Assembly: GCA_036244855.1 (NCBI GenBank) | Contig: BQKZ01000469.1 | Coordinates: 20,633 to 84,632, forward strand | Length of the DNA: 64,000 bases | Source: Temnopleurus reevesii | Lineage: Eukaryota > Echinodermata > Echinoidea > Temnopleuroida > Temnopleuridae | Reading direction: 5' to 3' | Part shown: piece by piece, positions 23,970 to 36,243 of the stretch | Layout: each line of letters begins with the position of its first letter | How positions within the stretch are numbered: the first letter of the stretch is position 1 | Made by a program: the position numbers and the translations under genes | The notes under the pieces: model-generated | What the model was told of the DNA's origin: nothing | Databases searched by the model: none | Seen by the model: only the letters and a program-made list of their open reading frames with translations

Positions 23970-26900
23970 TCAGCTTTCACCATCGGTAGAGGCACATTCA
24001 TCCTGTGTCACTGGTAACAAATCACCCCATTTGGTATACCGGGCACATCCGTAGAGGTCTCTGTAGGAATAGAGAACAGTCAACATAGAAAAGATTAAAG
24101 ATACACTAGGTAAAGTAAGCTTTACTAATAGATGCAAATTTGCCATGGCGACAAGCTATTTAGAGCCACTGATTTCCGACAGTCAAATTCAAAAGCAGGT
24201 AAAGATATTTGGAATATTTATATGGAAGCAAATTCATGTGCGCCTATGTACACAAGGGTTGTTCTTGACAAGAGGCTTGCCCAACATAGCAGCAAGTGAG
24301 GTATGCAGACCGGATTCCAGATATTATAGTCGAATTGTGGCTTAGCGGTTTAAGGAATACCACATTACGGCGTTCATCATCCAGAAACATACATTAATTT
24401 GAATATATTAGTAAACTGGCCTATTGGTCAAGAGATTTCATGACCTGGCATAAAGACAGAGGACTGCTGAATGGACTAAACTGGGAAGATCACATTGAAA
24501 CAAGTGCGAGGGAATAGAACAGTTTACAAATAGATTCAAATTTACGCCCATTTCTTGCCAACAAACATGGTTACTTGGTATTTCTTAAAGCGTTTTGCAA
24601 CAACAATTGAACTCCAGCATGTATACATTGCTTATTGCAATGTTGTGAAAGCCTTGTACAAGCTTTCTGGTAGTCAATAACAACTTTTGTGTTCAGAGAG
24701 TGCATGAGATTTATATATATTAATAAACTCGCCTGGTAAGATACAATTGAATTGTGTGTGAAAATATATTTTTTCATGTATATTTCAACTTCTTTGTCTC
24801 ATAGGCCCGTATTGCGATAGCGAGGTTTAAGTGAACCCTGGTCTAAATCTCTGGTTTAAGTATGGGTAGCCAAAAGCGCCAACACTTTTTTTACAATGTA
24901 TAATTTTTATGTTAACTGCTCTCTTTTCCCATACCTTAAAAATGTAGAACACTATTGAAGTTTTTATTCCAAGACAGTTTTAAATAATATGAGTGCCAAA
25001 TTTGCTGGTAAATTAAACATCGACTATTATAGATTAAAACCTCTTTTGGCTCTCCATACTTAAACCACAGATTTAGACCAGGGTTAACTTAAACCTCGCT
25101 ATCGGAATACGGGCCATAGAGTTTGTATACCAGGTTATGAATATGGTTGAGTTGAAATATATAAGAATACAATCAATAAAGTAATACTATGAGATTACTT
25201 AATCGTACTTAATTCGTACAACATTGTCATTTTCAGAATATTCTGTAGTATATATATATTTTTTTCATTTGGGAGTAAGACTTCAAAGGGAAAGAAAAGC
25301 AAAAAATCCTTAGAAACGACAATTCGAGTTGAATATCACATGCATGAATATGAATTTCCTGCAATCTTTTTGTTGTGAAAAGGAATAAAAAAAAAAATCA
25401 TATTGGGCCATTTTCAAGGGGTCAGTGGTGCGAGACCGTAGCAAAACTAATCAGCCTAATTTTACTGGATTTCCACCATATTGATCTCTACATCACACTC
25501 AGTTGCCCTGCTTGGTCTCTGTGAAGATGGCTTCCCCTAGAGAACAATCATTGTGGCAGAGACGCCAGATCACATTACGAGACTTTACTAAAAATTGAAG
25601 TACACCAAAATATCAGCTTTTACAGTAGATGTCATTTGATTTACTACAATCGTTTTATTGAGAGAAACGAAAGGGGTCACTTGGTGGGGAACCGTAACCA
25701 AACTAAATCTTATTAGTCTTGTTATAGGTTTCCACCATATCTATCTCTACATCACACTCACTTGCTATGCTTGGCCTTAGTGAAGACGGCTTCCCCTAGC
25801 GAGCCATTGTTGCGGCAGAGACGACAGATCACATGACGAGACTTGTTCAGCACCGGCCTCACAACCCTTGGCCAATCTGATACAAAAGAAATCAATTATG
25901 TGCGTAACTAGCAAATTTATTCGCTGTAAAAGTGAACGAAAAAAAAATCATTGAGATTGCACACTATTAAGGAAAAAATTATTGCAATATGTACTTTATC
26001 AAAATTCTTGAGTATTTAATTGTGAAATTAAAATGAGTAAGAAAGTTTGAGAGTTTACAAGATTTTACTGAAAATATTTGACCATATGAATCACATGGCA
26101 AATGATTCAAGTGATTTCTAAAGATCCATGCACTTCTCATTCACTGACACAATGGGTCCAAATGATTTCTATTAAACTATTTCAGAACCAAGTAAAACAA
26201 AATTTGGTTGACCTCTGCCAATCGACCCTAACAGGGTTTTCATTTGTTATGACTTACTCTGTTCACTGGATCTAGATCCCTTCTTGAGTATCATGTATGT
26301 GAATCTCTCTTTGTATACATTTGATGACCTCTTTCCAATAAACTGAGTGAGCGGGTGATACATTTGCTCAAAGTTACACGGTATACCGCTACCTTCTTGA
26401 AGTCTAGGACATGGCAGGTCATGAGGGCACTGTAGGAAAATGACAAATGTTTCATAACAAATTAAGAAATCAGGATTGTGTATCATTCTATGTATACTCT
26501 GGATGATCTCTTCCCTGTGCACGAAATGAGGGCGCGATCAGGGTTCCCACGGAAGTTTGAAAACAGAATCATATGATGTTCTGATGGCCTCCACCTCCCC
26601 TCACAAGATCCATGACTTTTCACACATTTTCCAAATTCCCTTACTTTTCATGTGATACATTAGCTCAAGTAAAGAACTCTTTAACTTAGTAGGTCATAAG
26701 AGCACTGCAAAATAATGAAAAAATTAATAAAAATAATGATATAAATAATGATGAGTCTTTACTTTTTCATAGGGTAGCTGCCTCTGTTATAACACCCTGT
26801 AATTTCATAGCAGCAGGGTAGGCTCTGCAATAACATGTAAAGTACAATATGGATGAATATCTAGCTGAAAAATATTGGCGCCATGGGCGAGATTCAAACC

Positions 26901-27989
26901 TCGACTCTCTGGCAAAAAAAGCCGTTGCCTCCACATCATTAAGAGATATATTGCACAAAGTGGGGGCAAAAATGTTGATGGCTTTTTTAATGTCATTCAA
27001 ACAATAGTTAAAAAGCGTTACCAGCAATTATGGTTGTCTAATGTAATGTAAATCTTGCCTCAATTATTGAATGTAAGATATTAGTACATAATTATAACAC
27101 TAAAAATCCTGACAACTATTACATTGAAGTTTGTAAAAACACATCATCATCCTTCTCATTTAAATATAAAGGTCCAAGTATATGGAACTCTCTTCCACCG
27201 GATATAAAACAGGCATTATCTTTGAATTCTTTTAAATCCAAACTCAAACAATCTTTTTTAGCTCATTTTGATTAATTAATATCCCTTTCAAAATTTATAA
27301 ATTAAATTTTCAGTACAAGTTTTGATATTCAGAATAGCTGGGGCTGCCCCGACAGAGCCACTTTGGTTTTATAGCAGTTCCCATTTCATTTTAGTTATTA
27401 ATGTTATTTACGTACTGCATATGTTGTCCCCCTATCTTTCATCCTACTTTTTTCCTCTTCAATTTACTGTCTTGTTGATTGTTTATATGTATTTTATTGT
27501 ACTTATTTTGTTTATGTGTTGTATTTTAACGAAATTGAATAAACGCATTTGAATTAAATTGAATTAATATTTTAGATAAAGATGGGTGAAATGCCCTGTT
27601 CGACTGATTAAGCGAAGTATAAAATACTTACAGGTGCAAACACGTGCCCTCGTTGCAGATCAAGCTCAGGTTTCAGTCTGTCATCAAATTGGTTTTCAGG
27701 TTCCTCTGTAATGGTATCTTCATTCTGATTCTGACTCTCCTGAGCAAATGAGGGTGATAAAATAAACAAATTGATTCATGAAATATCATCACACATTAAA
27801 ATTCAATCCTTTTCATTACCATTATCATCATCCTCATCACCCTCAACATCATCATCCTCATTACCACCATTCTCATCCTTCCTCATGATCATGATCATGA
27901 TCATCAATACCATCATCACCACCACCACCACCATCCTCATGATCATCAATATCACCACCTCCACCAATTAATACCATCTCTATCATCAC

Positions 27990-28023
<34 letters not shown>

Positions 28024-31000
28024 TTCTTCTTCTTCGTCATCATCATCGTCATTAACACCATTCACACCATCACTACCATCTTCATTACTATCATCACCAC
28101 CACCATCTTCATCATCATCATCATCACCACTACCACCACCACCATCATCAACACCACCACATCATCACCATTACTGCATCATCAAAACCACAACATCATC
28201 ACCACCACTAAAACCATAACTGACAACACCACATCATCTTCATTATCATCACCACCACCACCACCATCCTCATAATCTTTACCATAATCATCACCATCAT
28301 AACTGACAACACCACATCATCTTCATTATCATCACCACCACCACCACCATCCTCATAATCTTTACCATCATCATCACCAACACCAGCATCACCGCCAACA
28401 CCAGCATCACCGCCATCACCAGCATCACCACATCATCACCACCACACCACCAACACCACCAACTTTACCACATCATCACCACCATATCATCAACACTACC
28501 ACCATCACCACAACATTATCATCACCACCACCACCGCCATCACTACCATCATCTTTACCATGAGAACTGCATCTCTTGCTTCCATCAAAGCCAGGTAGCT
28601 CTCGTAGCTGCCATTCTCTATCAGCACCATGTAATCATCAGTCAGTTTCCATAGCGACCGTACAGTGTTCACTCTGTCCTGGAACGATGGCAGTTCTAGC
28701 AGAGAGTACGCTGAGACTGTCATGCTGAATTTAGCCTGTGGGTAGAGAAAATTAATTTGGTTCATAGAAGGAAAACATCATTTTTTAGTATTGCTGTCAA
28801 AAAAATTACCAAGCATTTTTGTCAGAAAATCATAAAACAATCCAATTAGATACTAAATTCTTTTACTACCTTTCAAATATTAGATGTAAATGCACAAAAA
28901 ATATGAGACTCATTTACAAAAACAGGGTTTCTCTACATTAATATAGCTTTAAATCCATGTTTTAACTATCTATCTTGATATGGTGTTGGGGTGTGGGCAG
29001 GTGAGTGATTGAACCTGTGACTCAAAGTTGTACTCAAAATATAAGAGAGANGGCATTGCGTGCTACAGACTTTATGAGGAGTGACCCCCAGGGATGCATC
29101 TCCCATCCACTCCCTATACTAAATAAAAGCCAGGAAAAAAACTGAAATATTAAACTGACCCTGAGTGATACTGGCATGAAGAACCGTTGGTAGACGTTTG
29201 GGATGTAGAGTGCATCCTTGCCTGGTTCAACCTGGAGCAATCTCTCAGCGAGTTGATGCATCGCCTTGGAAACCTCTACCATGTAATGTTCTTTGATCGC
29301 ATCACCCCATACACTGTGTGCTGCCCTGAAACCAAAATGTATTGTGAGATACAAATTGAACTATCGTGTGCACTGTGTGCTATCATGAAATAAATTTAAC
29401 ATCACAAGATAATGATTTACCAAGTGAACCTTATACACCGTTAGCTTCCCCAAAACAATTAAAATCATGGGATACAGATTTGACAACCGTCTATATTGTA
29501 TGCACTCCCCAGAAATAAGATTTATATCATCGAATCAAAATAAGACAATTAGATATAAAAATGAAAACAGTCAATCATAACTTGGCTCCATAACATTTTA
29601 TCTTTATTAAAAAAAACATTCTATATTCAATAGCAGAAAAATAAAAGAAATGCCTTAAATACAGTGTCTATTTGGGCTGATTAACCCTGTAGGCATTTTA
29701 AAGGCATCTTTTAAAAAGTGAAATGATTAATATTGACAATTAGATGACAATATATTTGCAATTCGAAAATCCCAAATTTCTTCCATTTTGACCAGATTGT
29801 TGAACGAATTATACATTACTCCAATGATCTGTAAGACAAGCCACTTGTACTTGAAAATAATAATTTTAATAAAATGAAAAATTATAGAAGCTTCTTGAGA
29901 ATAGTACTTGTGACTTACCAGGTGGTAGTACCAACTCCTGACCCAAAGTCAAGGATACTGGCCGGCTCAAACTTGGGATCTCCTCTTCTGATCTAAAATA
30001 TAAACACGGTATTAATGCAATTAATAACTAAAATAACAATATGAGCATTCATTTAGCACTCTTACAGGTCACAGGACCCAATTTCATATTTCCTCATATA
30101 TTTCTATTTGCTCAAAATTGTGAAAAAAAAATTAGCAGAGTGAGACTCAAAGTATTAGTAGTGACTTAATTGCATCAAATCACAAAGAAATTTTCTTTCT
30201 TTGTTATGAATTATCAAATATTCATCATCATGGGCGGTCCTATCTTCGATAGGCGTTGGCAACTATGGTCCTCAACGTCTATCTAACATGCACAAATCTA
30301 AATAAATCAATCTTACTCATTCTCGTCCATCTGAACAGGTTATCCATAAAGCATCCATCATCCATCAAACATTGTGTATATTAAATCAATACATAATAAA
30401 TGATTTGTAACATGCAATGAAACTATCCCATAATCGAGGGTAAAAATACACCCTTACCTCATTCAAAACTCTACGTAACACAGCATAATTTGGAGTCATC
30501 CTTGAAAGCATATATTGCATGCTTTTGACATCGTCATATCTAGCATTTGAAAAGAACAATAAATTAATAAGATGAATTTGATTTCTATTCATATCATCCA
30601 TAAGTGAAAGTGCATACATTGTACAGGTAAAATTAGGATCAGATAGTGTGTAAATAATATGATTTATAAGACCTTTTGGTGATGAATACTTAATATGTCA
30701 ATATTTAAAACATGTTCTAAAAATGATTACATGCCCCCTAAAAATCTTGAAGTACAATTTGAGATACCAAATTTGTATCTCAGAGAGAAATTAGCATAAC
30801 TCTTATTAATCTGCTTGCCCATTTTATTGTGGAAATTGTGCAAAAAGATGATTAAACCAATTCACTTTTCTAAAAATACATTTATTCAAGTACAACAACA
30901 AATCACAAGAACATGATCTTCTAAAACAGGCTATCAAAAGTGGACTTTAACATATTTATGGAATGACACTATGCTCTGTAAGTTATTGGAAGCCTGGAAA

Positions 31001-34000
31001 TAATCTTTTTTATTGCTATGGGAAAAATATAAATCTATCTTACTCAATTGACTGCCATCTATAAATATTTTTCCTCAAGTTTCTCATCACATGGTGCATT
31101 TTCTTCTTGCTCTCGATTGGAAGTGACAGGCTGTTGACATCATTAGCATCTACATCTGTATACAAATATGATTGAAGAAAATAAATGATTAATGGAATAT
31201 TATGTGATGAACATTTTTATCAGATACCTAATCATTGTCTCCTTCTTTTGTATAAGATATCATCTTTTCAGGCTACATCGTTACATTTTTCTAATGATAA
31301 ATGTGAAGATTTTTGGACATCAGTAATTTCAAATGCTTGCTTCTTCTTTTAAAGCAAATCCTATCATATTAATAGGATTCTAAAGACATTTTCAAAATGT
31401 CGCCCCTAAAGAAAAAAAATCAAAATCTAAGTGTATGAGCCAACATTGAAACAATTTTCATGAATACTAGGTATCTATAACAGAAAAGATGCCAAATTTC
31501 TGGAATATGCATGATACAAATCAAAATGTGAATCACCAAATGGCTGTACCAAAATTTTTTCATGACAGAAAGCATATCATACGTTCTCTCATGAGAAAAT
31601 ATTTAGTTTCCCTGTTTAGTGATTCACACTTTAATTTCCATATCCTAATACATTTTCAAGAAGGCTGGCATCTCTGTGCCAGTTTGGGGCCATTGTATTC
31701 CGAATCCCTGGATGGTGGCTTCCTACATGTAGGTGTGGCTAGAATTTGTAACTTTGACGGCCGGAAACATCAAACTTTAGAGTGTTGAATATGGAAATTG
31801 CAAGATCCCATGTCCACCAGTGGACAAGATTAAGTGACATCATCAACCCACCTTCGAGTCCAATCTCATCTGAGAAGTGCTTAGCTGCTGTTCTCAACTC
31901 TGATTCTTCTACAGGTCTCTTACGGCTGTTCAGGTAGTTGGACAGTTTTGTAGCCTCTGGGATGAGATTTCGCATGGTCAAACCTTGAAAATGCAAAGAG
32001 AAAATCATTATTGCTCACTACCGGCCACAATATTTCACTTACCTGTTATGACTATAAAATGCAGGACAATGGGATCAGAGTGGGATCAGTGGACCACATC
32101 AGTTTCTATTGGTTTAAATGTTTGTAGTGATGACAAATACCAAAGGATTCTGACATGCATTGTACATCTTTATTGACCAATCGTCTTTATTGCTTATCCA
32201 TTCCTCCATACTGATATCAAAATATTGAAATGAGGAGAGTGCTCAGCACCAGATATTACAGAGGAAACTAAGTACATAAAGATCATGGGGACCAAGATAA
32301 TTTACTCTTTTAATAAAGTATTTGATAAATCATATATAATAAAGGAATTCCTAAATGAATCATTTGTGAACAAAGAAATTATTTTTGTTCAATTTTCCTA
32401 CATAGCGTTTCCTACTCTCCTAGCCATTTCCTTCAACAAGGTCAACTAAATAAAAAAAAATGAATAATTATCTTACAAATCTACATTTTAAAAAATGTCA
32501 ATATTCAATATCCAATACTATTCATATACCTGTTTTCACCATCAGGATGTGTTAAAATCTTAGTATAGACTAGTATAAAGGTTACGTTCAATTCTATACT
32601 GCAAAAGTGATGCAATGATTGAAAATAAATTCAAGTATCACTGTCTACTAAGGCCATAAATTTATTGATTTTGTTTATTTCCCTCAAGAAAAATTAAAAC
32701 ATTGGTATCATTTTTAAAGCCCAAGTATAGTTTTGGTAAAACCGAATATTTTTATCGCCAAATTTTGTCTTCAAATCTACTTAAAAAGAAACATGATATC
32801 ATGAACATGTTGTACAAAAGATTGTACGAAAAATTAACAAGTTTTGGAAAAGTTATAACCTAAAGTGTGGAAAATATTTTAGCGTCGTAGCCCCCGACGC
32901 GAATTCAATATTTTCTTTCTTGATAAAGGACAGCTTCTCATGAACAGAATTGGATAAAAATTTCAGAATTTATTCTTTATGTATTCCTTTTTAGCATGCT
33001 TTAATAAAATCTTGGAAATAATTTTCTATATGCCCGATAAGAAGCAAAATATTGTTATAACCAAGAGAGGGCGCTAAATACGATTTAACGGTCAAATTCA
33101 AATTTTCAAAAGAATTCGCTCGTAGAAAAATATGCTATGATCTTGAAATGTGTATAGAAACTATATGTCATGGTATATATCCCCAACATTCACATTTCTT
33201 TAATCTTTACCAAAACTATACATGGGCTTTAAGGAAATGTTCACTGCACCTTCTAGGACTGATGATATGTTACTAGAGAGCACTTCAGGGAGCTCTACAG
33301 GTTTTATATTTCGTACTCCAGCATGCCTGCGGCGAGTTGTTATTTCTGTATCCAAAGTCCAGTTGGTCCTGCTTTCTTTCGCTTCTACCTTCTCCTCATG
33401 AAGTGTCGATAAAACCTACAGGGATTGATAGAAAGTCTGGTTTATAATCTAATTTCGTACTGTTGCATAAGCAAATATTCTTGCGTACAGATATTTTTTC
33501 GATATCAGACCAGTTCAACACATTGGCATTTATTAACCTAGCTAACACTAAACTGACATAAGATTTTGTGGCATTCTCTTGAAATAGTCCACCCCTCCAT
33601 AGGCATAGCCGGGGACCTCATTGATCTCTATAGACTTTGAACACAACAAAAAAGACGAGCAAGAGACTAGAGAGGTGGCTTATTTCATGATTTTGCAGAT
33701 TAAATAGTATAAGATTAATAAAGACTAAGTCTACGTTAACTGCATGAATGATGGTTGTGTGTGTCAATCACAATACTATAGCTGAGCCTGAGGCCTGAGT
33801 CCCGAGTCCCAACAACAAGTGTCAAAGCTTCATTTGTTCAATTTGTTGGACCATACCTTGATCTAATAATGACTGCTCCATGCAGTTTCGATCATCATAC
33901 TCATAGTCATAGTACAATATGAAGTACTTCATTCCTCTGACACTTTTAAGTTTTAGGAGAAGATATTATTCAGAACCAGAATTTTATCAATATTTGTCAG

Positions 34001-36065
34001 AAAGGATGACAGATAGCACGATTTGGCCGAGGTTTTTGTGAAAAGAAATTTAAGAACTCATTTATAATCTTTCTTTTCATATATTAAGTGCCGTGGCCGT
34101 CGGTGCCCTACTAGACAGAAAAATCTGACTCTCTGAGTTTTTTTTTAACGATTTCTGACTTTTGGTGGTGCCCCCTCCAGAGAGTCAGAAAACGCCCCAA
34201 TTCAGCGTGTAGTGCAGGTTGTTGAAGCTAAATAATGCACAGCGTCTATGGGAGTTGGGGTGCTGCCGCGCACCATCACGAAAATTAGCTAGTAGGATCC
34301 ATGAAAATATTAACTTAACTATGAATACGATCAAAAAATATATAAGTTTTCAGATTACCTTGAAGGTTTCCCCAAAAAACCTTGAAAATCTGTGTTTTCT
34401 GCATGAAAATCAGAGGGTATCACAACAACTTTTCGATTCTCGTTGAGTTTTACACGTACGAACGTCAGCCAATCACAGTCGTCTTTCTATATATCAAATT
34501 AATATTCATAAGGTTAAGGTGACCGAGCTCGATACCTCAACACGATGGCGACGACAAAGTACATCGGTATCGTGATTTGCATACAATGAATATTCATAAT
34601 CGATCGACTTTTTGAGGTCAAAGGTTAATGGTCAGCCAATCAGGGAAAGTCTTTTATTTTAAGTTCCATCGGACTTGTTTTGAGACGGCGAGATCTGAAA
34701 TTCCACGAATACTGCCCTAATATTTAATTTTTAGCATTCAAATAGAATAAAAGATACGTTTTTACATCTTTATAACATTATCCCATGATTAAATTTTTTT
34801 TAATCGAAAAAATGGAGGTTTACACCATTTTTTATGATTTTTATCGTGATTTTTGGTGGCGACCACCATTTGCCAAGGGTATTTTGGGGCTTCATCACAG
34901 GCGTCTCTAGCGCCGTTAACGGTCTATTGAGGAAGGATGCGTAGCCAGGCGATAGCCTCAGCGGAGCAAATCCTGATCGAAATAGACCGGTTTTATCGGT
35001 CTAGTGCCCTACTTGCTATGTATGATGGGAGGTCCCACGTCTGCACATCTAAACTTTCAGCTTGAAAAAAGCATGAAGTCAATGAATATCCAATTCAATT
35101 TTGATCTGATCTGATATTATCATAGACCGATAAAACGGGTCTATTTCGATCAGGATTTGCTTCGCTGAGGCTATCGCCTGGCTATGCATCCTTCCTCAAT
35201 ATAGACCGATAAAACGGGTCTATTTCGATCAGGATTTGCTTCGCTGAGGCTATCGCCTGGCTACGCATCCTTCCTCAATAGACCGTTAACGCCGCTAGAG
35301 ACGCCTGTGATGAAGATCAAAANNNNNNNNNNNNNNNNNNNNNNNNNNNNNNNNNNNNNNNNNNNNNNNNNNNNNNNNNNNNNNNNNNNNNNNNNNNNNN
35401 NNNNNNNNNNNNNNNNNNNNNNNNNNNNNNNNNNNNNNNNNNNNNNNNNNNNNNNNNNNNNNNNNNNNNNNNNNNNNNNNNNNNNNNNNNNNNNNNNNNN
35501 NNNNNNNNNNNNNNNNNNNNNNNNNNNNNNNNNNNNNNNNNNNNNNNNNNNNNNNNNNNNNNNNNNNNNNNNNNNNNNNNNNNNNNNNNNNNNNNNNNNN
35601 NNNNNNNNNNNNNNNNNNNNNNNNNNNNNNNNNNNNNNNNNNNNNNNNNNNNNNNNNNNNNNNNNNNNNNNNNNNNNNNNNNNNNNNNNNNNNNNNNNNN
35701 NNNNNNNNNNNNNNNNNNNNNNNNNNNNNNNNNNNNNNNNNNNNNNNNNNNNNNNNNNNNNNNNNNNNNNNNNNNNNNNNNNNNNNNNNNNNNNNNNNNN
35801 NNNNNNNNNNNNNNNNNNNNNNNNNNNNNNNNNNNNNNNNNNNNNNNNNNNNNNNNNNNNNNNNNNNNNNNNNNNNNNNNNNNNNNNNNNNNNNNNNNNN
35901 NNNNNNNNNNNNNNNNNNNNNNNNNNNNNNNNCAAAATAACGACATATGTTTCTCATTACCCTTTTCAATAGTACTCTCCTATCCTTCCAACGCAATTCT
36001 TTCTGCAAGAAATGGTATCGAGATGCTGTCAAAACAGACACATTTTTGCACATGGAGGCTGCCAT
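23970..36065 (-). CDS. METTL17: METTL17, mitochondrial methyltransferase-like protein 17 (Rsm22 family), 497 aa
   Basis: Twelve exons on the minus strand: 36065-35961, 33415-33250, 31983-31852, 31149-31044, 30539-30458, 29992-29919, 29325-29160, 28735-28559, 27739-27632, 26429-26258, 25876-25762 and 24060-23970 (TGA). Every junction is GT/AG with matching phase, and the sum is exactly 498 codons (human about 456 aa). Exon 1 is basic and hydrophobic (MAASMCKNVSVLTASRY...), as expected for a mitochondrial presequence. The SAM-binding motif I is ILDFGSGVGTTTW (about 210-222). The family's Cys set is present: CPHDLPCPRL (Cys373, Cys379), IPCNFEQ (Cys390) and HVICRLC (Cys447/Cys450), with spacing matching the reported [4Fe-4S] ligands of human METTL17. 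The C-terminus DLYGCARYTKWGDLLPV is characteristic of the family. The protein assists mitoribosomal small-subunit assembly in the matrix (family knowledge). It is divergent from MVD, 178 bp away. Exon 1 is joined to exon 2 across an N gap, so that link is the least certain. Confidence 0.93.
24120..24760. repeat. Dispersed repeat fragments in the last METTL17 intron
   Basis: Two related pieces (about 24120-24430 and 24480-24760) contain ACTAATAGATGCAAATTT- and CAAGCTTTCTGGTAGTCAATAACAAC-like segments. These recur at 56735-57000, 727-960 and 1850-1935. An unclassified dispersed repeat. Confidence 0.55.
24804..25115. mobile_element. Palindromic MITE, family GGCCCGTATTCCGATA (copy 2)
   Basis: Outer ends GGCCCGTATTGCGATAGCG and CGCTATCGGAATACGGGCC pair, and GGTCTAAATCTCTGGTTTAAG pairs with CTTAAACCACAGATTTAGACC inside. 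It is flanked by ATA on both sides. This copy is longer (312 bp) than the one at 11777-11923. It sits in the last intron of METTL17. Confidence 0.85.
25503..25590 (-). pseudogene. Decayed tandem copy of METTL17 exon 11
   Basis: On the minus strand this reads KSRNVIWRLCHNDCSLGEA..., a diverged repeat of the functional exon 11 (25876-25762, KSRHVICRLCRNNGSLGEA...). The flanking intron sequence is repeated too (CCGTA(G/A)C(A/C)AAACTAA and TTTCCACCATAT). The copy lacks the first third of the exon, its donor GT has become CT (AACTGAGTG), and the first Cys of the C-x2-C pair is now Trp. The frame ends in TGA. It is therefore non-functional, or at best a cryptic exon. Confidence 0.85.
26755..26995 (-). 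mobile_element. Possible tRNA-derived SINE fragment
   Basis: The minus strand contains GAGGTTTGAATCTCGCCCATGGCGCC, which includes a B-box-like GGTTTGAATCT and shares CCCATGGCG with the SINE at 23940. The body differs from that SINE. It lies in METTL17 intron 9. Low confidence without alignment. Confidence 0.4.
27100..27567 (+). mobile_element. 5'-truncated non-LTR retrotransposon, 3' end
   Basis: A frame ending at TAA 27273-27275 contains YKGPSIWNSLPPDIKQALSL then FKSKLKQSFLAHFD. This is the typical C-terminal end of reverse transcriptase proteins of CR1/jockey-like LINEs (GP.IWNSLP...S...FK..LK). About 290 bp of 3' UTR follow, ending in an AATTGAATTAAATTGAATTAA-type tail, as seen in such elements. 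The rest of the element is absent. It is antisense within METTL17 intron 9. Dead copy. Confidence 0.8.
27795..28556. repeat. ATC/ACC-rich microsatellite tract
   Basis: Compound (ATC)n, (ACC)n and (TTC)n repeats fill most of intron 8 of METTL17 and reach within about three bases of the exon 8 donor (28559). A longer unit of about 80 bp (CATAACTGACAACACCACATCATC...) is duplicated at about 28216-28295 and 28297-28375. Long open frames here are repeat artefacts. Confidence 0.9.
33564..33697. mobile_element. MITE-like repeat, family GAAATAGGCCATCTCTCCATAG (copy 1)
   Basis: GGCATTCTCTTGAAATAGTCC...CTCCATAG at the left pairs with GAGAGGTGGCTTATTTCATG at the right. Relatives are at 52300-52456 and 37240-37424. 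It lies in METTL17 intron 1. Confidence 0.6.
34880..35322. repeat. Long inverted repeat with an extra tandem arm, abutting the N gap
   Basis: The arm at about 34890-35005 (TCATCACAGGCGTCTCTAGC ... ATCGGTCTA) is repeated in inverse complement at about 35200-35318 (TAGACCGATAAAACGGGTCT ... CTAGAGACGCCTGTGATGA). A second inverted arm copy precedes it at about 35125-35200. The structure ends at the N run, so the element or array may continue into the gap. It lies in METTL17 intron 1. Confidence 0.85.
35323..35932. other. Assembly gap (N)
   Basis: A 610-base run of N inside METTL17 intron 1, next to the long inverted repeat. All open frames spanning it are artefacts. Confidence 0.95.
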
Positions 36066-36243
36066 CTTTATTTTCTACTATCAAAATGGCTGGATGAATT
36101 TGATTGGATAAAAGTTTTATATTGTCCAATTGAAATCATTGTCTCATGCGATCGCACCATATGGGATGTTATAGACCACGCCCATTTATTATCTACTAAT
36201 CTGTGAAGTGATTTTCGAACCGGGAATTAAGAGAACAATTGCA
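36066..36243. promoter_or_regulatory. Probable bidirectional promoter of METTL17 and MVD
   Basis: Only 178 bp separate the METTL17 ATG (36065, minus) from the MVD ATG (36244, plus). The interval must therefore hold both 5' UTRs and the core promoter or promoters. I see no convincing TATA box at a useful distance. The motif content was not tested. Confidence 0.65.

Noticed and set aside
27795..28556. Possible CRISPR-like or satellite array
   Set aside because: It is a simple trinucleotide repeat without unique spacers, in eukaryotic DNA.
35261..36065. Open frames of 200-256 residues across 35323-35932
   Set aside because: They are almost entirely N. Only the METTL17 exon 1 part (36065-35961) is real.
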